A stretch of DNA of 64,000 nt from Snodgrassella communis (lineage in GTDB: Bacteria > Pseudomonadota > Gammaproteobacteria > Burkholderiales > Neisseriaceae): positions 124,001 to 188,000 of the forward strand of contig NZ_CAJZCD010000001.1 in NCBI RefSeq assembly GCF_914768045.1. The letters run 5' to 3'. Each line of letters starts with the position of its first letter. Position 1 is the stretch's first letter. A model generated the notes under the pieces. That model saw only the letters and a list, made by a program, of their open reading frames with translations. It was not told the origin of the DNA and did no database searches. Positions 37,553 through 46,932 of the stretch are shown here, piece by piece. A program made the translations under genes and the position numbers.

Positions 37553-38689
37553 CTACTGCCCCGCCTTTACTTGCTGAAACAGTCGTACAGCCAAACGGAC
37601 TGCATCCTGCGATTTGGGCGATACCACAAAACTTTTCTCCAGTACTTCCTGTGTAGGGAATATACTCGGATCGCTACTGATTTCACTGTTCATCTGCGCC
37701 CGCGCCGGTTTGCTGGCTGGAGCAAAGGTGACATAGTTACCATTTTTCGCTGCCACTTTGGGGTCGAGTGTGTAATTGATGTATTTTAAGGCATTGGCTA
37801 CATTCTGAGCATCTTTGGGAATCATAAAGGAGTCAATCCATATCCCAACACCCTCTTTCGGAGCCAGTACCTGCAAATGTACCCCGCTTTTGGCATCTTC
37901 GGCTCGTTTTTTGGCAATATTCAGATCACCACCATAACCCGTAGCCACGCACAGGTCACCGCGAGCCATATCATCAATATAGCCGGAAGAACTGAAACGT
38001 TTCACATCATTGCGCACGGATTTAATCAGGTTGGTAGCAGCACGGATATCATCAGGCTCACTGCTGTTCGGGTCTTTCCCCAGATAATGCAAAGCCAGTG
38101 GATAAAGTTCTGTAGGACTGTCAAACAGGGAAATACCACAGCTTTTCAGTTTGTGTGTGTAGGCTGGATTAAATACCAGATCCCACAAGTTATCCGGCAG
38201 TTTACCATCCAGTGCCTTTTCTACCAGTTCGGTATTAATCCCGATCGTATTCATACCCCAGAAATACGGCACTGCATATTTATTACCCGGATCTACTTTA
38301 TCCATCATTTTCAGCAGATCAGGATCAATATTGTTGTAATAGGATAGCTGGCTTTTATTTATCGGCTGGTAAGCACCCGCCTTGATTTCACGGCCTACGT
38401 TGGCTATAGATGGTACAACCAGATCATAGCCGGAACGGCCAATCAGAATTTTGGCCTCAAGGGTTTCGTTACTGTCGTAATAATCGTAGCGAACCTTAAT
38501 CTTGTTTTCTTTCTCAAATGCTTTAACTGTATCGGGATCAACATAATCCGACCAGTTATAGATATTGAGCTGGTCAGTTGAATTCATAACTGCGTTACTG
38601 GAGGCAGCATTTTTATTTGCTGTACCGGCATCCGAACAGGCAACCATCAGCACACTTACGATGGCTGACAATACCAGTGATTTTTTCAT
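37553..38689 (-). CDS. Polyamine (spermidine/putrescine) ABC transporter binding lipoprotein
   Basis: 378 residues from the ATG at 38689 (GGAAATC upstream); a longer frame to 38863 is not plausible because a signal peptide with lipobox VAC follows this Met. The periplasmic-binding fold of PotD/PotF type begins LNIYNWSDYVDPDTV, with polyamine-binding aromatic and acidic residues (Trp, Tyr and Asp in this motif, VPYFWGMNT). No PotABC partners are in the window, so it must act with a transporter encoded elsewhere. Transcribed after pitA with a 174-base gap. Confidence 0.87.
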   Translation of the reverse strand: MKKSLVLSAIVSVLMVACSDAGTANKNAASSNAVMNSTDQLNIYNWSDYVDPDTVKAFEKENKIKVRYDYYDSNETLEAKILIGRSGYDLVVPSIANVGREIKAGAYQPINKSQLSYYNNIDPDLLKMMDKVDPGNKYAVPYFWGMNTIGINTELVEKALDGKLPDNLWDLVFNPAYTHKLKSCGISLFDSPTELYPLALHYLGKDPNSSEPDDIRAATNLIKSVRNDVKRFSSSGYIDDMARGDLCVATGYGGDLNIAKKRAEDAKSGVHLQVLAPKEGVGIWIDSFMIPKDAQNVANALKYINYTLDPKVAAKNGNYVTFAPASKPARAQMNSEISSDPSIFPTQEVLEKSFVVSPKSQDAVRLAVRLFQQVKAGQ

Positions 38690-38863
38690 ACATGATTTCC
38701 AATTTGTATGCCCGCGGTAAGGCGGGAAGCAAGTATTTATGACGTGCACCAGCACAGCCACCACTAAACCGACATTAAACTGTGAAATAACGCGCCTTGC
38801 AAGAGCATTTGGCAAATTATTACAGAGTAGCTGCCAGTAAGGACACAAAACAGTAATCTGCAA

Positions 38864-40480
38864 TCAGAAAATCAGGCGGAAAAACCAGAATAATCCACCG
38901 GCCAGCGCAATGGATACGGGCAAGGTAAGTACCCATGCCATCAACAGATTACGGATAGTAGATTTCTGCAAACCGCTTTTATTTGCAGCCATAGTACCGG
39001 CAATCCCTGAAGTCAGTACATGGGTGGTGCTCACCGGCAGACCAAAACGATCTGCTGCCAAAATCAGTGCAGCGGTTACCAGCTCAGCAGAAGCACCCTG
39101 AGCATAGGACAAATGGGTTTTACCGATCTTTTCGCCTACGGTGACTACAATACGCCTCCAGCCAACCAGTGTACCCAGCCCCAGTGCTAAAGCCACCAGT
39201 ACTTTTACCCATACTGGAATATATTTGGTGGCATGGTCAATCGATCGGTGGTAGGCGTTTAAATTATTTGTCTGTACTGTGTTAAGTGTATATTGGTTAT
39301 GCAGGGTATTTTTTTGCAATAATGTTAAAGATTCTGAAACCAGATACATATCATTACGGATATTACCCACTTGTTCAGGCGGCAAATTACGCAGGCTGTC
39401 GCTTTTACTTAGATTATGTTCAACGATTTGTATCAGTTGTGCCAGTGCAGCCAGTTGCTCTGGTGTACCCTGTTTGTCTTCTACCAACGCTGTTACCTGA
39501 GTACGCACATCGGTATTGGTATGCAATACTAGCCCCGGTGGCAGTAATTCTTCGATGGTTTTCTGCGCCGCCTGTGAATTGGCGGAAAATTTTGCCCATT
39601 CCTCTTGTGGTACGGCATGATTGAGTGCATACGCCATTGGTACTGTACCAATCAGTATCAGCATAATCAGTCCCATGCCTTTTTGCCCGTCATTCGAACC
39701 ATGAGCAAAGCTAACTGTAGTACAGGTAAAAATCAGTAACAGACGAATCGGCCAAGGTGGCGGTGCATCGTTTTCTGGTGCTTGATACAACGCAGGAATA
39801 CGCAGCAGCCTTTTTGCTACAATAAGCAGCAACGCTGCCAGAATAAAGCCTAATAGTGGCGAAAATAGCAGTGATTCACCCACATGAATGACCTGATTCC
39901 AGCTCACGCCACTGGTACTTTGATGCGTTGACATCAGTTGATTGGCCACGCCTACCCCGATAATTGAACCGATCAGTGTGTGCGAGCTGGAAGCCGGCAA
40001 CCCCAGCCACCAAGTACTCAGATTCCAGATAATGGCAGAGGAAAGTAAAGCAAAAATCATTGCATAGCCAACATTGCTGCCCATGTGCAGAATTAATTCC
40101 ACCGGCAGCAAAGAAATCACGCCATAGGCCACAGCACCGGTGGACAGCATCACACCGAGAAAATTAAAAGCTCCTGACCAGATAACTGCTGTATTTGGCT
40201 TGAGTGAATGCGTATAGATAACGCTGGCTACTGCATTGGCGGTGTCATGAAAGCCATTGACAAACTCAAATGCCAGTGCAATCAGCAATGCTACTGTTAA
40301 TAATGCATATACTATTAATGAAGAACTGGGCACACCCTGCAAATCATGGTAAATACAAATACCTGCATAAGCCAGACCGCCTAGCAGGATCAGCAGAAAC
40401 ACTATTTTACTTGCTTTACCAGTTTTCCCGGATGCCAACATAATTGCCCCAGACGAAGAAGTCGCAGATGACGCAGACAC
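38864..40480 (-). CDS. pitA: Inorganic phosphate transporter, PiT family
   Basis: Low-affinity phosphate/metal symporter of the inner membrane. 538 residues, GTG start with AGGAG ahead. The duplicated PiT signatures are GFHDTANAVA (about residue 75) and the second copy region AELVTAALILAADRFGLPVSTTHVLTSG; the first half also has GLPASSSHTLIGS. A soluble domain of about 140 residues (about 290-430) separates the halves, with Gln/Leu-rich helices. A PhoB-type box lies just upstream, which is unusual for a housekeeping PiT gene. Confidence 0.9.
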   Translation of the reverse strand: MSASSATSSSGAIMLASGKTGKASKIVFLLILLGGLAYAGICIYHDLQGVPSSSLIVYALLTVALLIALAFEFVNGFHDTANAVASVIYTHSLKPNTAVIWSGAFNFLGVMLSTGAVAYGVISLLPVELILHMGSNVGYAMIFALLSSAIIWNLSTWWLGLPASSSHTLIGSIIGVGVANQLMSTHQSTSGVSWNQVIHVGESLLFSPLLGFILAALLLIVAKRLLRIPALYQAPENDAPPPWPIRLLLIFTCTTVSFAHGSNDGQKGMGLIMLILIGTVPMAYALNHAVPQEEWAKFSANSQAAQKTIEELLPPGLVLHTNTDVRTQVTALVEDKQGTPEQLAALAQLIQIVEHNLSKSDSLRNLPPEQVGNIRNDMYLVSESLTLLQKNTLHNQYTLNTVQTNNLNAYHRSIDHATKYIPVWVKVLVALALGLGTLVGWRRIVVTVGEKIGKTHLSYAQGASAELVTAALILAADRFGLPVSTTHVLTSGIAGTMAANKSGLQKSTIRNLLMAWVLTLPVSIALAGGLFWFFRLIF

Positions 40481-40514
40481 AGTTTTCTCCTGTTACCAGC
40501 TTTTATTCTGACTT

Positions 40515-40548
40515 ATTGTAAAAGACCAATATGACAATTTTGTGACAG
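40515..40548 (-). promoter_or_regulatory. PhoB-type box and -10 element of pitA
   Basis: On the minus strand CTGTCAC-AAAA-TTGTCAT (40548-40531) is a pair of 7-base direct repeats with a 4-base spacer, matching the classic Pho box. Ten bases later is a -10 TACAAT (40520-40515), the spacing seen in PhoB-activated promoters; the GTG of pitA is 35 bases further. Confidence 0.7.
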
Positions 40549-41098
40549 ACAAAAGTTTATTGTCTATTGTTGGAAATTCTGCTTATTTCGCCATTTCCAG
40601 TCACTTGCGATCTGTTTACAAACAGCCACATATCTGTGCCTACAGTACATTCAGTTTTATTGACAATGCAAAGCTGAATTCCTCATCTGCATTATTGAGT
40701 TACATCAGTATACAGAAGGTAATTAAACTCTACTATTGCCATCTTACAAAAATTGAACAATTCGGTTGCATATATGTCACTACAATAAAGCTGAAATTAC
40801 GGGAATTGATTTTATCTAGTATACAGACAAATATCGTAATAAATTAATATATTTACATCATACAATTACCATGCAGTTAAGCAAAAACTGACTTAATTCA
40901 GACCAGTTACCAGCAATTACTTCTATTAAAATAAAAATACAAATATTGACGTTTATGCTTTTATTTTTTAAAGTAACAATTGCTATTGCAATCTGTATTG
41001 TCCGTATTAATAATCAATAACATTTATTTTTCATAAATCACGCACGTCTATTTCATTAAATTGATGACAAACAAACTCATACATTGAGGAGGAATTAC
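40549..41098. other. Divergent intergenic region between pitA and the lactate permease
   Basis: Gene-free, AT-rich. A 6-bp inverted repeat AGACAA/TTGTCT (40547-40565) adjoins the Pho box. The right end carries a strong GAGGAGG ribosome site for the permease. I see no clear catabolite or LldR operator. Confidence 0.5.
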
Positions 41099-42742
41099 AT
41101 GCACACATGGGTACAAAATTACTCTGCATTAGGCAACAGCATTTATCTCACCGTGCTGGCTGCCCTGTTACCGATTATCTTCTTCTTTGTGGCACTGACA
41201 GCCTTGCGCATGAAAGGTCATATTGCCGGTGCCATTACCCTGATTCTGGCTATTATTGTGGCAGTAGCAGCTTACAAAATGCCTTTCACTCTCGCCTTAT
41301 CCGCTGCGCTATATGGTTTTTTCTATGGCTTGTGGCCGATTGCCTGGATTATTATTACTGCCGTTTTTCTCTACAATCTTACTGTCAAAAGCGGCCAGTT
41401 TGACATTATCCGCGCATCCATTCTTTCTATTACTGAAGACCAGCGTCTGCAATTACTGCTTGTTGGCTTTTGCTTTGGTTCTTTTCTGGAAGGCGCAGCC
41501 GGATTTGGCGCACCTGTTGCCATTAGTGCAGCACTGCTGGTAGGACTGGGCTTCAAACCCTTATATGCAGCAGGTTTATGCCTGATTGCCGATACGGCAC
41601 CGGTTGCCTTTGGTGCACTAGGCATTCCCATTCTGGTAGGCGGACAGGTATCCGGTATTGATCCGTTTCATATCGGCCAGCTTGCTGGCCGGCAATTGCC
41701 CCTGATGTCTATTGTGATTCCGTTTTACCTGATATTTATTATGGACGGAATGCGCGGAATTCGCCAAACTTGGCCGGCACTGCTGGTTTCCGGTATTTCC
41801 TTTGCCACCACTCAATTTATTACTGCCAATTTTATCGGGCCGGAATTGCCAGATGTCACCTCAGCGCTGGTAAGTTTGGTGTGTCTGGCACTGTTTCTGC
41901 AAAAATGGCAGCCAAAACAGATATTCACCTTTAGTGGTATGCAGCAGCCAAGTGAACAGCACAAACGCAAAGAATACAGCATCAGCCAGATTGCCCAAGC
42001 TTGGTCACCTTTTATCATTCTGACAGTCTGCGTTGCCGTCTGGACAATCAAACCCCTGCAAGCGTGGTTTAATTCATTTAGCCAAATCAAAATTCACTGG
42101 CCTATGCTGGACAATCTGGTGATTAAAACCGCGCCTATTGTCGCAGAAAACACGCCTATCGCCGCCGAATTCAAGCTGAATCTGGTAGGTGCAGTCGGTA
42201 CATCCATCTTATTGGCATCCTTCATTTCCGTATTGATTCTGAAAATAAAACCACGTCTGGCTATCGATACGTTCAGACACACCCTCTACGATTTGCGCTA
42301 TCCGGTACTGTCAATTGGTCTGGTACTGGCATTTGCCTATGTGGTTAATTATTCCGGCCTGTCATCAACATTGGCACTGGTACTGGCCGATACTGGTAAA
42401 GCTTTCCCGTTTTTCTCGCCATTTCTCGGCTGGATAGGTGTTTTCCTCACTGGCTCCGATACTTCTGCTAATGCCTTATTTGGTGCCCTACAGGCCAATA
42501 CGGCCATGCAGGTAGGTATGGATCCGGTGCTTGCTGTTGCGGTTAATTCAGTCGGTGGAGTAACTGGCAAAATGATTTCACCACAGTCTATTGCCATCGC
42601 ATGTGCTGCGGTAGGACTGGCTGGTAAAGAATCTGATCTGTTTCGCTTCACCGTGCGCCACAGCCTGCTCTTCTGTGTGATTGCCGGACTGTTTACCGTC
42701 GTACAAACCTATTTGCTGCCATGGACATTAACCTTGTTCTGA
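41099..42742 (+). CDS. lctP: L-lactate permease
   Basis: Inner-membrane lactate:H+ symporter of the LctP/LldP family. 547 residues from ATG at 41099, seven bases after GAGGAGG; an in-frame TTG at 41084 lies within the ribosome site. About 12-14 helices. The hallmark sequences [15 protein letters not shown] (about residue 125) and [14 protein letters not shown] (about 455) are conserved. Lactate uptake suits a respiratory, sugar-poor Neisseriaceae lifestyle. Confidence 0.94.
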   Translation: MHTWVQNYSALGNSIYLTVLAALLPIIFFFVALTALRMKGHIAGAITLILAIIVAVAAYKMPFTLALSAALYGFFYGLWPIAWIIITAVFLYNLTVKSGQFDIIRASILSITEDQRLQLLLVGFCFGSFLEGAAGFGAPVAISAALLVGLGFKPLYAAGLCLIADTAPVAFGALGIPILVGGQVSGIDPFHIGQLAGRQLPLMSIVIPFYLIFIMDGMRGIRQTWPALLVSGISFATTQFITANFIGPELPDVTSALVSLVCLALFLQKWQPKQIFTFSGMQQPSEQHKRKEYSISQIAQAWSPFIILTVCVAVWTIKPLQAWFNSFSQIKIHWPMLDNLVIKTAPIVAENTPIAAEFKLNLVGAVGTSILLASFISVLILKIKPRLAIDTFRHTLYDLRYPVLSIGLVLAFAYVVNYSGLSSTLALVLADTGKAFPFFSPFLGWIGVFLTGSDTSANALFGALQANTAMQVGMDPVLAVAVNSVGGVTGKMISPQSIAIACAAVGLAGKESDLFRFTVRHSLLFCVIAGLFTVVQTYLLPWTLTLF

Positions 42743-42755
42743 TTGCCCATACAAT

Positions 42756-42783
42756 AAAAGCCCGCTCAATACAGCGGGCTTTT
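42756..42783. terminator. Bidirectional terminator between lctP and moaA
   Basis: Perfect 11-bp GC-rich stem (42756-42766 with 42773-42783), flanked by A and T runs; shared by the convergent genes. Confidence 0.92.
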
Positions 42784-42807
42784 GTTTGGCTGTGATAACC
42801 GCTATGG

Positions 42808-43782
42808 CTAACCACCGGTTTTCGCCATAATGCGCACAATTTTGTCCGGCTGTTCATTAAATTCATGTTTTTCCGGTTTCAAATCCACCGCCCGCCGAAT
42901 GGCATCTTCCAGCTGTGCTTCTGAACAATCAGCCAGCAGTAATGGCTTTAATGCCATACTTTGTTCCTGCCCCAGACACAGATACAAAGTCCCATCAACC
43001 GACATGCGTACGCGATTACAGGTGGCACAGAAATGCTGTGACCGTGGTGTAATCAGTCCTAAGGTGAAACGGCCATCAACACTTTCCCAATATTTAGCCG
43101 GCCCGCCTCCGTATACCCGCTGGCTCTCATGCAGCTGATACTTCGGTCGCAGATTTTCAATCAGCTCCAGCAGATTAAAATATTCCAGTTTCCGCCCGCT
43201 TACACCCATAGGCATTACCTCAATCAGCCGCAGAATAAAGCCATTGGCAATACAAAAGGCCACCATATCCTCAATATCACCGGTATTCACCCCCGGCAGC
43301 GGCACCATATTAATTTTAATCCGTTCAAAGCCTGCATCCCGTGCCACCTGCAAACTGTCAATTACTTTATCGAAGCTATCCTTGCCGGAAATCTCCTGCA
43401 CACATTCACGCCGCAATGAATCCAGACTGACATTCAGCCGGTTCAGCCCTGCTTTACGTAAATCATGAGCAAAATGTTTAAGCTGCGTACCATTGGTGGT
43501 CAAAGACAAATCTTCTACCCCCGGCAAAGCTGCCAGCCGTGCTACCAGCTCCGGCAGATTTTTACGTAACAACGGTTCGCCACCGGTTAAGCGAAATCGA
43601 GACACGCCCATGCGGGCAAAAGCCCCGGCAACACGCTCAATGTCCGCGAACGACAACCAGTTAGCTGGCTTTTCAAATTCGGTAAATCCCTGAGGAATAC
43701 AATAGGTACAGCGTAAATCGCATTTATCCGTTACCGAAATGCGTAAATAATCAATACGTCTGTTGAAGCGGTCAATCAGCAT
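42808..43782 (-). CDS. moaA: GTP 3',8-cyclase (Moco step 1)
   Basis: Radical SAM enzyme starting molybdopterin synthesis. 324 residues. N-terminal cluster CDLRCTYC (Cys x3 x2 pattern, about residues 20-27), C-terminal cluster CATCNRVR plus a later Cys in YLCLG, and the obligatory C-terminal Gly-Gly tail (KTGG). Divergent from moaD-moaE-mobA-moeA. No moaC or moaB is visible in the window. Confidence 0.95.
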   Translation of the reverse strand: MLIDRFNRRIDYLRISVTDKCDLRCTYCIPQGFTEFEKPANWLSFADIERVAGAFARMGVSRFRLTGGEPLLRKNLPELVARLAALPGVEDLSLTTNGTQLKHFAHDLRKAGLNRLNVSLDSLRRECVQEISGKDSFDKVIDSLQVARDAGFERIKINMVPLPGVNTGDIEDMVAFCIANGFILRLIEVMPMGVSGRKLEYFNLLELIENLRPKYQLHESQRVYGGGPAKYWESVDGRFTLGLITPRSQHFCATCNRVRMSVDGTLYLCLGQEQSMALKPLLLADCSEAQLEDAIRRAVDLKPEKHEFNEQPDKIVRIMAKTGG

Positions 43783-43984
43783 GAGAAAAGTAAGCGCCTG
43801 TAAGAAGGAAAATCATTTCAGAAACAAAAAACAAAAACAAGACAAATATTTGGAATAATTAAGAAAAAAGTCGCATTTTATCCCATTTTACTCCTTAAAT
43901 TCAATTGCATCAGCAACAATCATCTGCCACAAAAAGAAAAAACACGGCATAATAAACAATTATTGATTGATCCATGTTTTTATC

Positions 43985-44233
43985 ATGATTACCGTGATTT
44001 ATCTGGCACGTTTTGCCGAAGAGCTTGGCCTGACACAGGAACAGCTATCTCCCAACTTTACCGACAGCGATGCTCTTTTAGCCTACCTGCGCCAGCGTGG
44101 TGCCCCATTTAGTGAGGTGCTGGCAGCCGGTAAAGTATACAAAATTGCCGTCAATAATATTATTCAGCATGACTGTGCTGCCCTTAAAGACGGTGACAGC
44201 ATAGCACTGCTACCACCAGTAACCGGAGGCTAA
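43985..44233 (+). CDS. moaD: Molybdopterin synthase sulfur carrier subunit
   Basis: 82 residues from ATG at 43985 (an upstream TTG at 43967 is less likely). Ubiquitin-like fold ending LLPPVTGG, the double glycine that is adenylated and thiocarboxylated. One base separates it from moaE; the two proteins form the MPT synthase heterotetramer. Confidence 0.94.
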   Translation: MITVIYLARFAEELGLTQEQLSPNFTDSDALLAYLRQRGAPFSEVLAAGKVYKIAVNNIIQHDCAALKDGDSIALLPPVTGG

Positions 44234-44234
44234 A

Positions 44235-44696
44235 ATGCAAATTCGGATACAAATACAAAACGAAGATTTCGACCTTAGCCAAGAACTGGCACTGGTTGAC
44301 GCCAGCGCACCTGATTGCGGCGCTGTGGTCAGTTTCATTGGCAAAGTGCGTGGCCATGATAATCCGCAGCAGCCACTCAGCCACCTCTATCTTACCCATA
44401 TGCCCGAAGTAACCGAGCACGAAATCAGCAAAATCATTGCTCAGGCAGCAGAACGCTGGTCATTACCCTATGTCTGCGTGATTCACCGCGTAGGCAAACT
44501 GCCAGTAGGCGCACAAATTGTACTGGTACTTACCGCCAGCGGTCACCGCGAACATGCCTATCAGGCTAATCATTTCATCATGGACTACCTGAAAACCGAA
44601 GCGCCATTCTGGAAAAAAGAATATTTTGCCAACGGCCAGCAGCACTGGGTAGAAATGAAACACAGCGACCAGCAGCGCACTCAGTCATGGCAATAG
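44235..44696 (+). CDS. moaE: Molybdopterin synthase catalytic subunit
   Basis: 153 residues. Transfers sulfur from MoaD to cyclic pyranopterin. Conserved FIGKVRG (about residue 34), HRVGKLPVG (about 78) and the catalytic Lys region EAPFWKKEYF (about 117) are present. Overlaps the mobA start by ten bases. Confidence 0.94.
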   Translation: MQIRIQIQNEDFDLSQELALVDASAPDCGAVVSFIGKVRGHDNPQQPLSHLYLTHMPEVTEHEISKIIAQAAERWSLPYVCVIHRVGKLPVGAQIVLVLTASGHREHAYQANHFIMDYLKTEAPFWKKEYFANGQQHWVEMKHSDQQRTQSWQ

Positions 44697-45298
44697 ATGC
44701 TCAGCTTGGCCTGATTGTCCTTGCCGGCGGTCTTGGCACTCGCGTTGGCGGTGCCAACAAAGCCTTACTACCGCTTAACGGCCAGCCGCTGCTGGCACAT
44801 ATTCTGCGCCAGCTTGGCGATTGCAGCGACCACATTATTATCAGTGCCAACCGCGATATTGCCCAGATACAGACTTATGGCTATCCGGTTTACCGCGATC
44901 TGCCTGCATATGCACAGATGGGACCACTGGCCGGTATCATCAGCGCAGCACAGGCCTTACCGGAACATATTGAATACCTGCAAATCGTACCGTGTGATCT
45001 GCCACGATTAAATGCTAATATCATCTCCCGTCTGTATCAGGAACTGCATAAGCAGCCCGAGCTGGATATCGTTTGTGCTGCCGACGCCAGCAATCTGCAC
45101 CCCATTGTCTGTCAGATGCGCCGGCGTCATTTGCAGCCGATCCGGCAACAACTGAACAGCAGCGGCAAACACAGCGTACGCTCAATTATTCAGCCTTATC
45201 GCCACGCCATCGTTACTTTTGCCGATAGCACCCCGTTTACTAACTATAACAGCAGCGCTATGTTTACCAGCACGCGCAGCGGAGCAACAACATCATGA
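44687..45298 (+). CDS. mobA: Molybdenum cofactor guanylyltransferase
   Basis: 203 residues. Adds GMP to Moco to give the bis-MGD form needed by formate dehydrogenase, whose genes are in this window. The GTP-binding loop LAGGLGTRVGGANKALL (residues 12-28) and PCDLPR (about 105) are typical. Its stop overlaps moeA's ATG (ATGA). Confidence 0.9.
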   Translation: MAIDAQLGLIVLAGGLGTRVGGANKALLPLNGQPLLAHILRQLGDCSDHIIISANRDIAQIQTYGYPVYRDLPAYAQMGPLAGIISAAQALPEHIEYLQIVPCDLPRLNANIISRLYQELHKQPELDIVCAADASNLHPIVCQMRRRHLQPIRQQLNSSGKHSVRSIIQPYRHAIVTFADSTPFTNYNSSAMFTSTRSGATTS

Positions 45299-46485
45299 TG
45301 GATTTTTATCAGGGACAGGAAACCTTACTACAACAGGCCAGCCGTATAGTCGACAGTGAAATCGTCCCCCTTAATCAGGCTGCCGGCCGCATTCTTGCCC
45401 AACCACTTATCGCCACTGCCGATGCCCCTGCATTCGACAACAGTGCCATGGATGGTTACGCCGTCTGCGGACTGGACTGCACTGCATGGCAACTTATCGG
45501 CACTGCTGCTGCCGGTGACACTCAGCAATTAACCCTGCAACACGGACAGGCTGTGCGCATCTATACTGGCGCCGGCATTCCGAACAATACCGATGCCGTT
45601 ATCATGCAGGAAAATACCAGCGTTAATGGCGACAACCTGTGCAGCACCCGCACACCTGCTACCGGTGACAATATCCGCCGCCGTGGTGAAGAGCTGAAAC
45701 AAGGTGCCACCCTGCTGGAAAAAGGTGCCCTGCTAAACGCACAGGCAATCGGGCTGGCTGCCTCACAAGGCGCAAACGAACTGCATGTGTATCAGAAGTT
45801 GCGCGTCAGCGTATTTACCACTGGCGATGAGCTGGTAAGCGGCAATAGCCAGCTACAACAGCATCAGATATACGACAGCAACCGTCCGATGCTGCTGGCC
45901 AGCCTGAGCGAATATGCGTTTATTGAAATTATTGATGGTGGCATTCTGCCTGATAAACTTGATATCATCACCAATACCCTCGCCAAGGCGGCAGACAGCA
46001 GCCACAGCATCATTATTTCCGGCGGTGCCTCAGTAGGCGACCGCGATTTGGTTAAACCAGCCCTGCAACAGCTAGGCAATATTGAACACTGGAAACTGGC
46101 GATAAAACCGGGCAAACCTTTTGGCTGGGGCAATATTAAGCAATGCCGCGTTATGCTGCTGCCCGGCAACCCGGTTGCCAGCTTTGTTACTTTCAAACTG
46201 CTCGGATTACCGGCACTGCAAACCGCAGCTGGCCGTCATATCATGCAGGCATTACCCGAATGCTATCAGGCCAAAGCTGCCTTTAGCATTGTGCCCAATC
46301 AGCAAAAACGGCGCGAATTTTTACGTGGCACGATCCGCTTTACCAATAACGGCCCCGAAGTACAGCCATTGGCTAAGCAGGGATCTCATATGCTGTCTGG
46401 TTGCGTTGATGCACAGGTATTAATCGACATTCCCGCGCAAACCGATATTCAGCATGGGCAATGGTTGACTGTTTATCCTATATAA
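45295..46485 (+). CDS. moeA: Molybdopterin molybdenumtransferase
   Basis: 396 residues. Inserts molybdate into adenylated molybdopterin. FDNSAMDGYAV (about residue 48) and the MoCF-fold signatures SGGASVGDRD (about 240) and LLPGNPVAS (about 285) are visible. Last gene of moaD-moaE-mobA-moeA, followed by a terminator. Confidence 0.94.
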   Translation: MMDFYQGQETLLQQASRIVDSEIVPLNQAAGRILAQPLIATADAPAFDNSAMDGYAVCGLDCTAWQLIGTAAAGDTQQLTLQHGQAVRIYTGAGIPNNTDAVIMQENTSVNGDNLCSTRTPATGDNIRRRGEELKQGATLLEKGALLNAQAIGLAASQGANELHVYQKLRVSVFTTGDELVSGNSQLQQHQIYDSNRPMLLASLSEYAFIEIIDGGILPDKLDIITNTLAKAADSSHSIIISGGASVGDRDLVKPALQQLGNIEHWKLAIKPGKPFGWGNIKQCRVMLLPGNPVASFVTFKLLGLPALQTAAGRHIMQALPECYQAKAAFSIVPNQQKRREFLRGTIRFTNNGPEVQPLAKQGSHMLSGCVDAQVLIDIPAQTDIQHGQWLTVYPI

Positions 46486-46510
46486 ATATTTGATTTACTT
46501 AATAAAGAAA

Positions 46511-46537
46511 AAAAGCCTATGCTAAACATAGGCTTTT
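46511..46537 (+). terminator. Terminator of the moaD-moeA operon
   Basis: Perfect 11-bp stem (46511-46521 with 46527-46537), 5-base loop and T-rich end, 25 bases after the moeA stop. Confidence 0.9.
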
Positions 46538-46932
46538 CTGTCATTTTTTATTGATTCGCTTGTGCCTTTTAGAGGGTAATTGACCTTACCTCCTAAAAAT
46601 TCGTATGCATTCGTGTAGCCTACCCGTAAGCTTGCCTTTTGCATAACAATAAGTAAGCTTATTGCTGAATGCATTAGGAAAGACGTTGCCATTCCTGACT
46701 AATACAGGCATCCGCAACGTGTTTTATACTGAAACACACCCATTATTTGAGACATCTTTATCAAAATCAGTTTTTTTAAATAGCAGATCAGCTAAATATC
46801 TTTTTTATCGATACTTTACAATTTAATAATCTTTATATACAATGCGCCCGCTTTCCTGAATCGTGCTGCTGCAGGAAAACAGTAATTATCCTCTCAGGAA
46901 GAGGAGGCTTTTTTATTGTTTTCTAGGTGGCA
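46538..46932 (+). promoter_or_regulatory. Structured leader region upstream of the RtcB homologue
   Basis: No gene. Several hairpins: CAATAAG/CTTATTG at 46647-46664; a nested stem-loop at 46683-46720 (ACGTTGC/GCAACGT enclosing CCTG/CAGG); a stem TTTCCTG/CAGGAAA at 46852-46878; and TCCTCT/AGAGGA at 46889-46905 followed by GGC and six Ts, a terminator-like end 15 bases before the RtcB start. TTCCTGA (46853-46859) can pair instead with TCAGGAA (46894-46900), which would break both stems. This arrangement fits an attenuator; the ligand or signal is unknown. Confidence 0.45.

Noticed and set aside
37133-37577. Overlapping 60-90 codon plus-strand frames between surE and the polyamine-binding gene
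   Set aside because: No start signals or motifs; they are probably chance frames.
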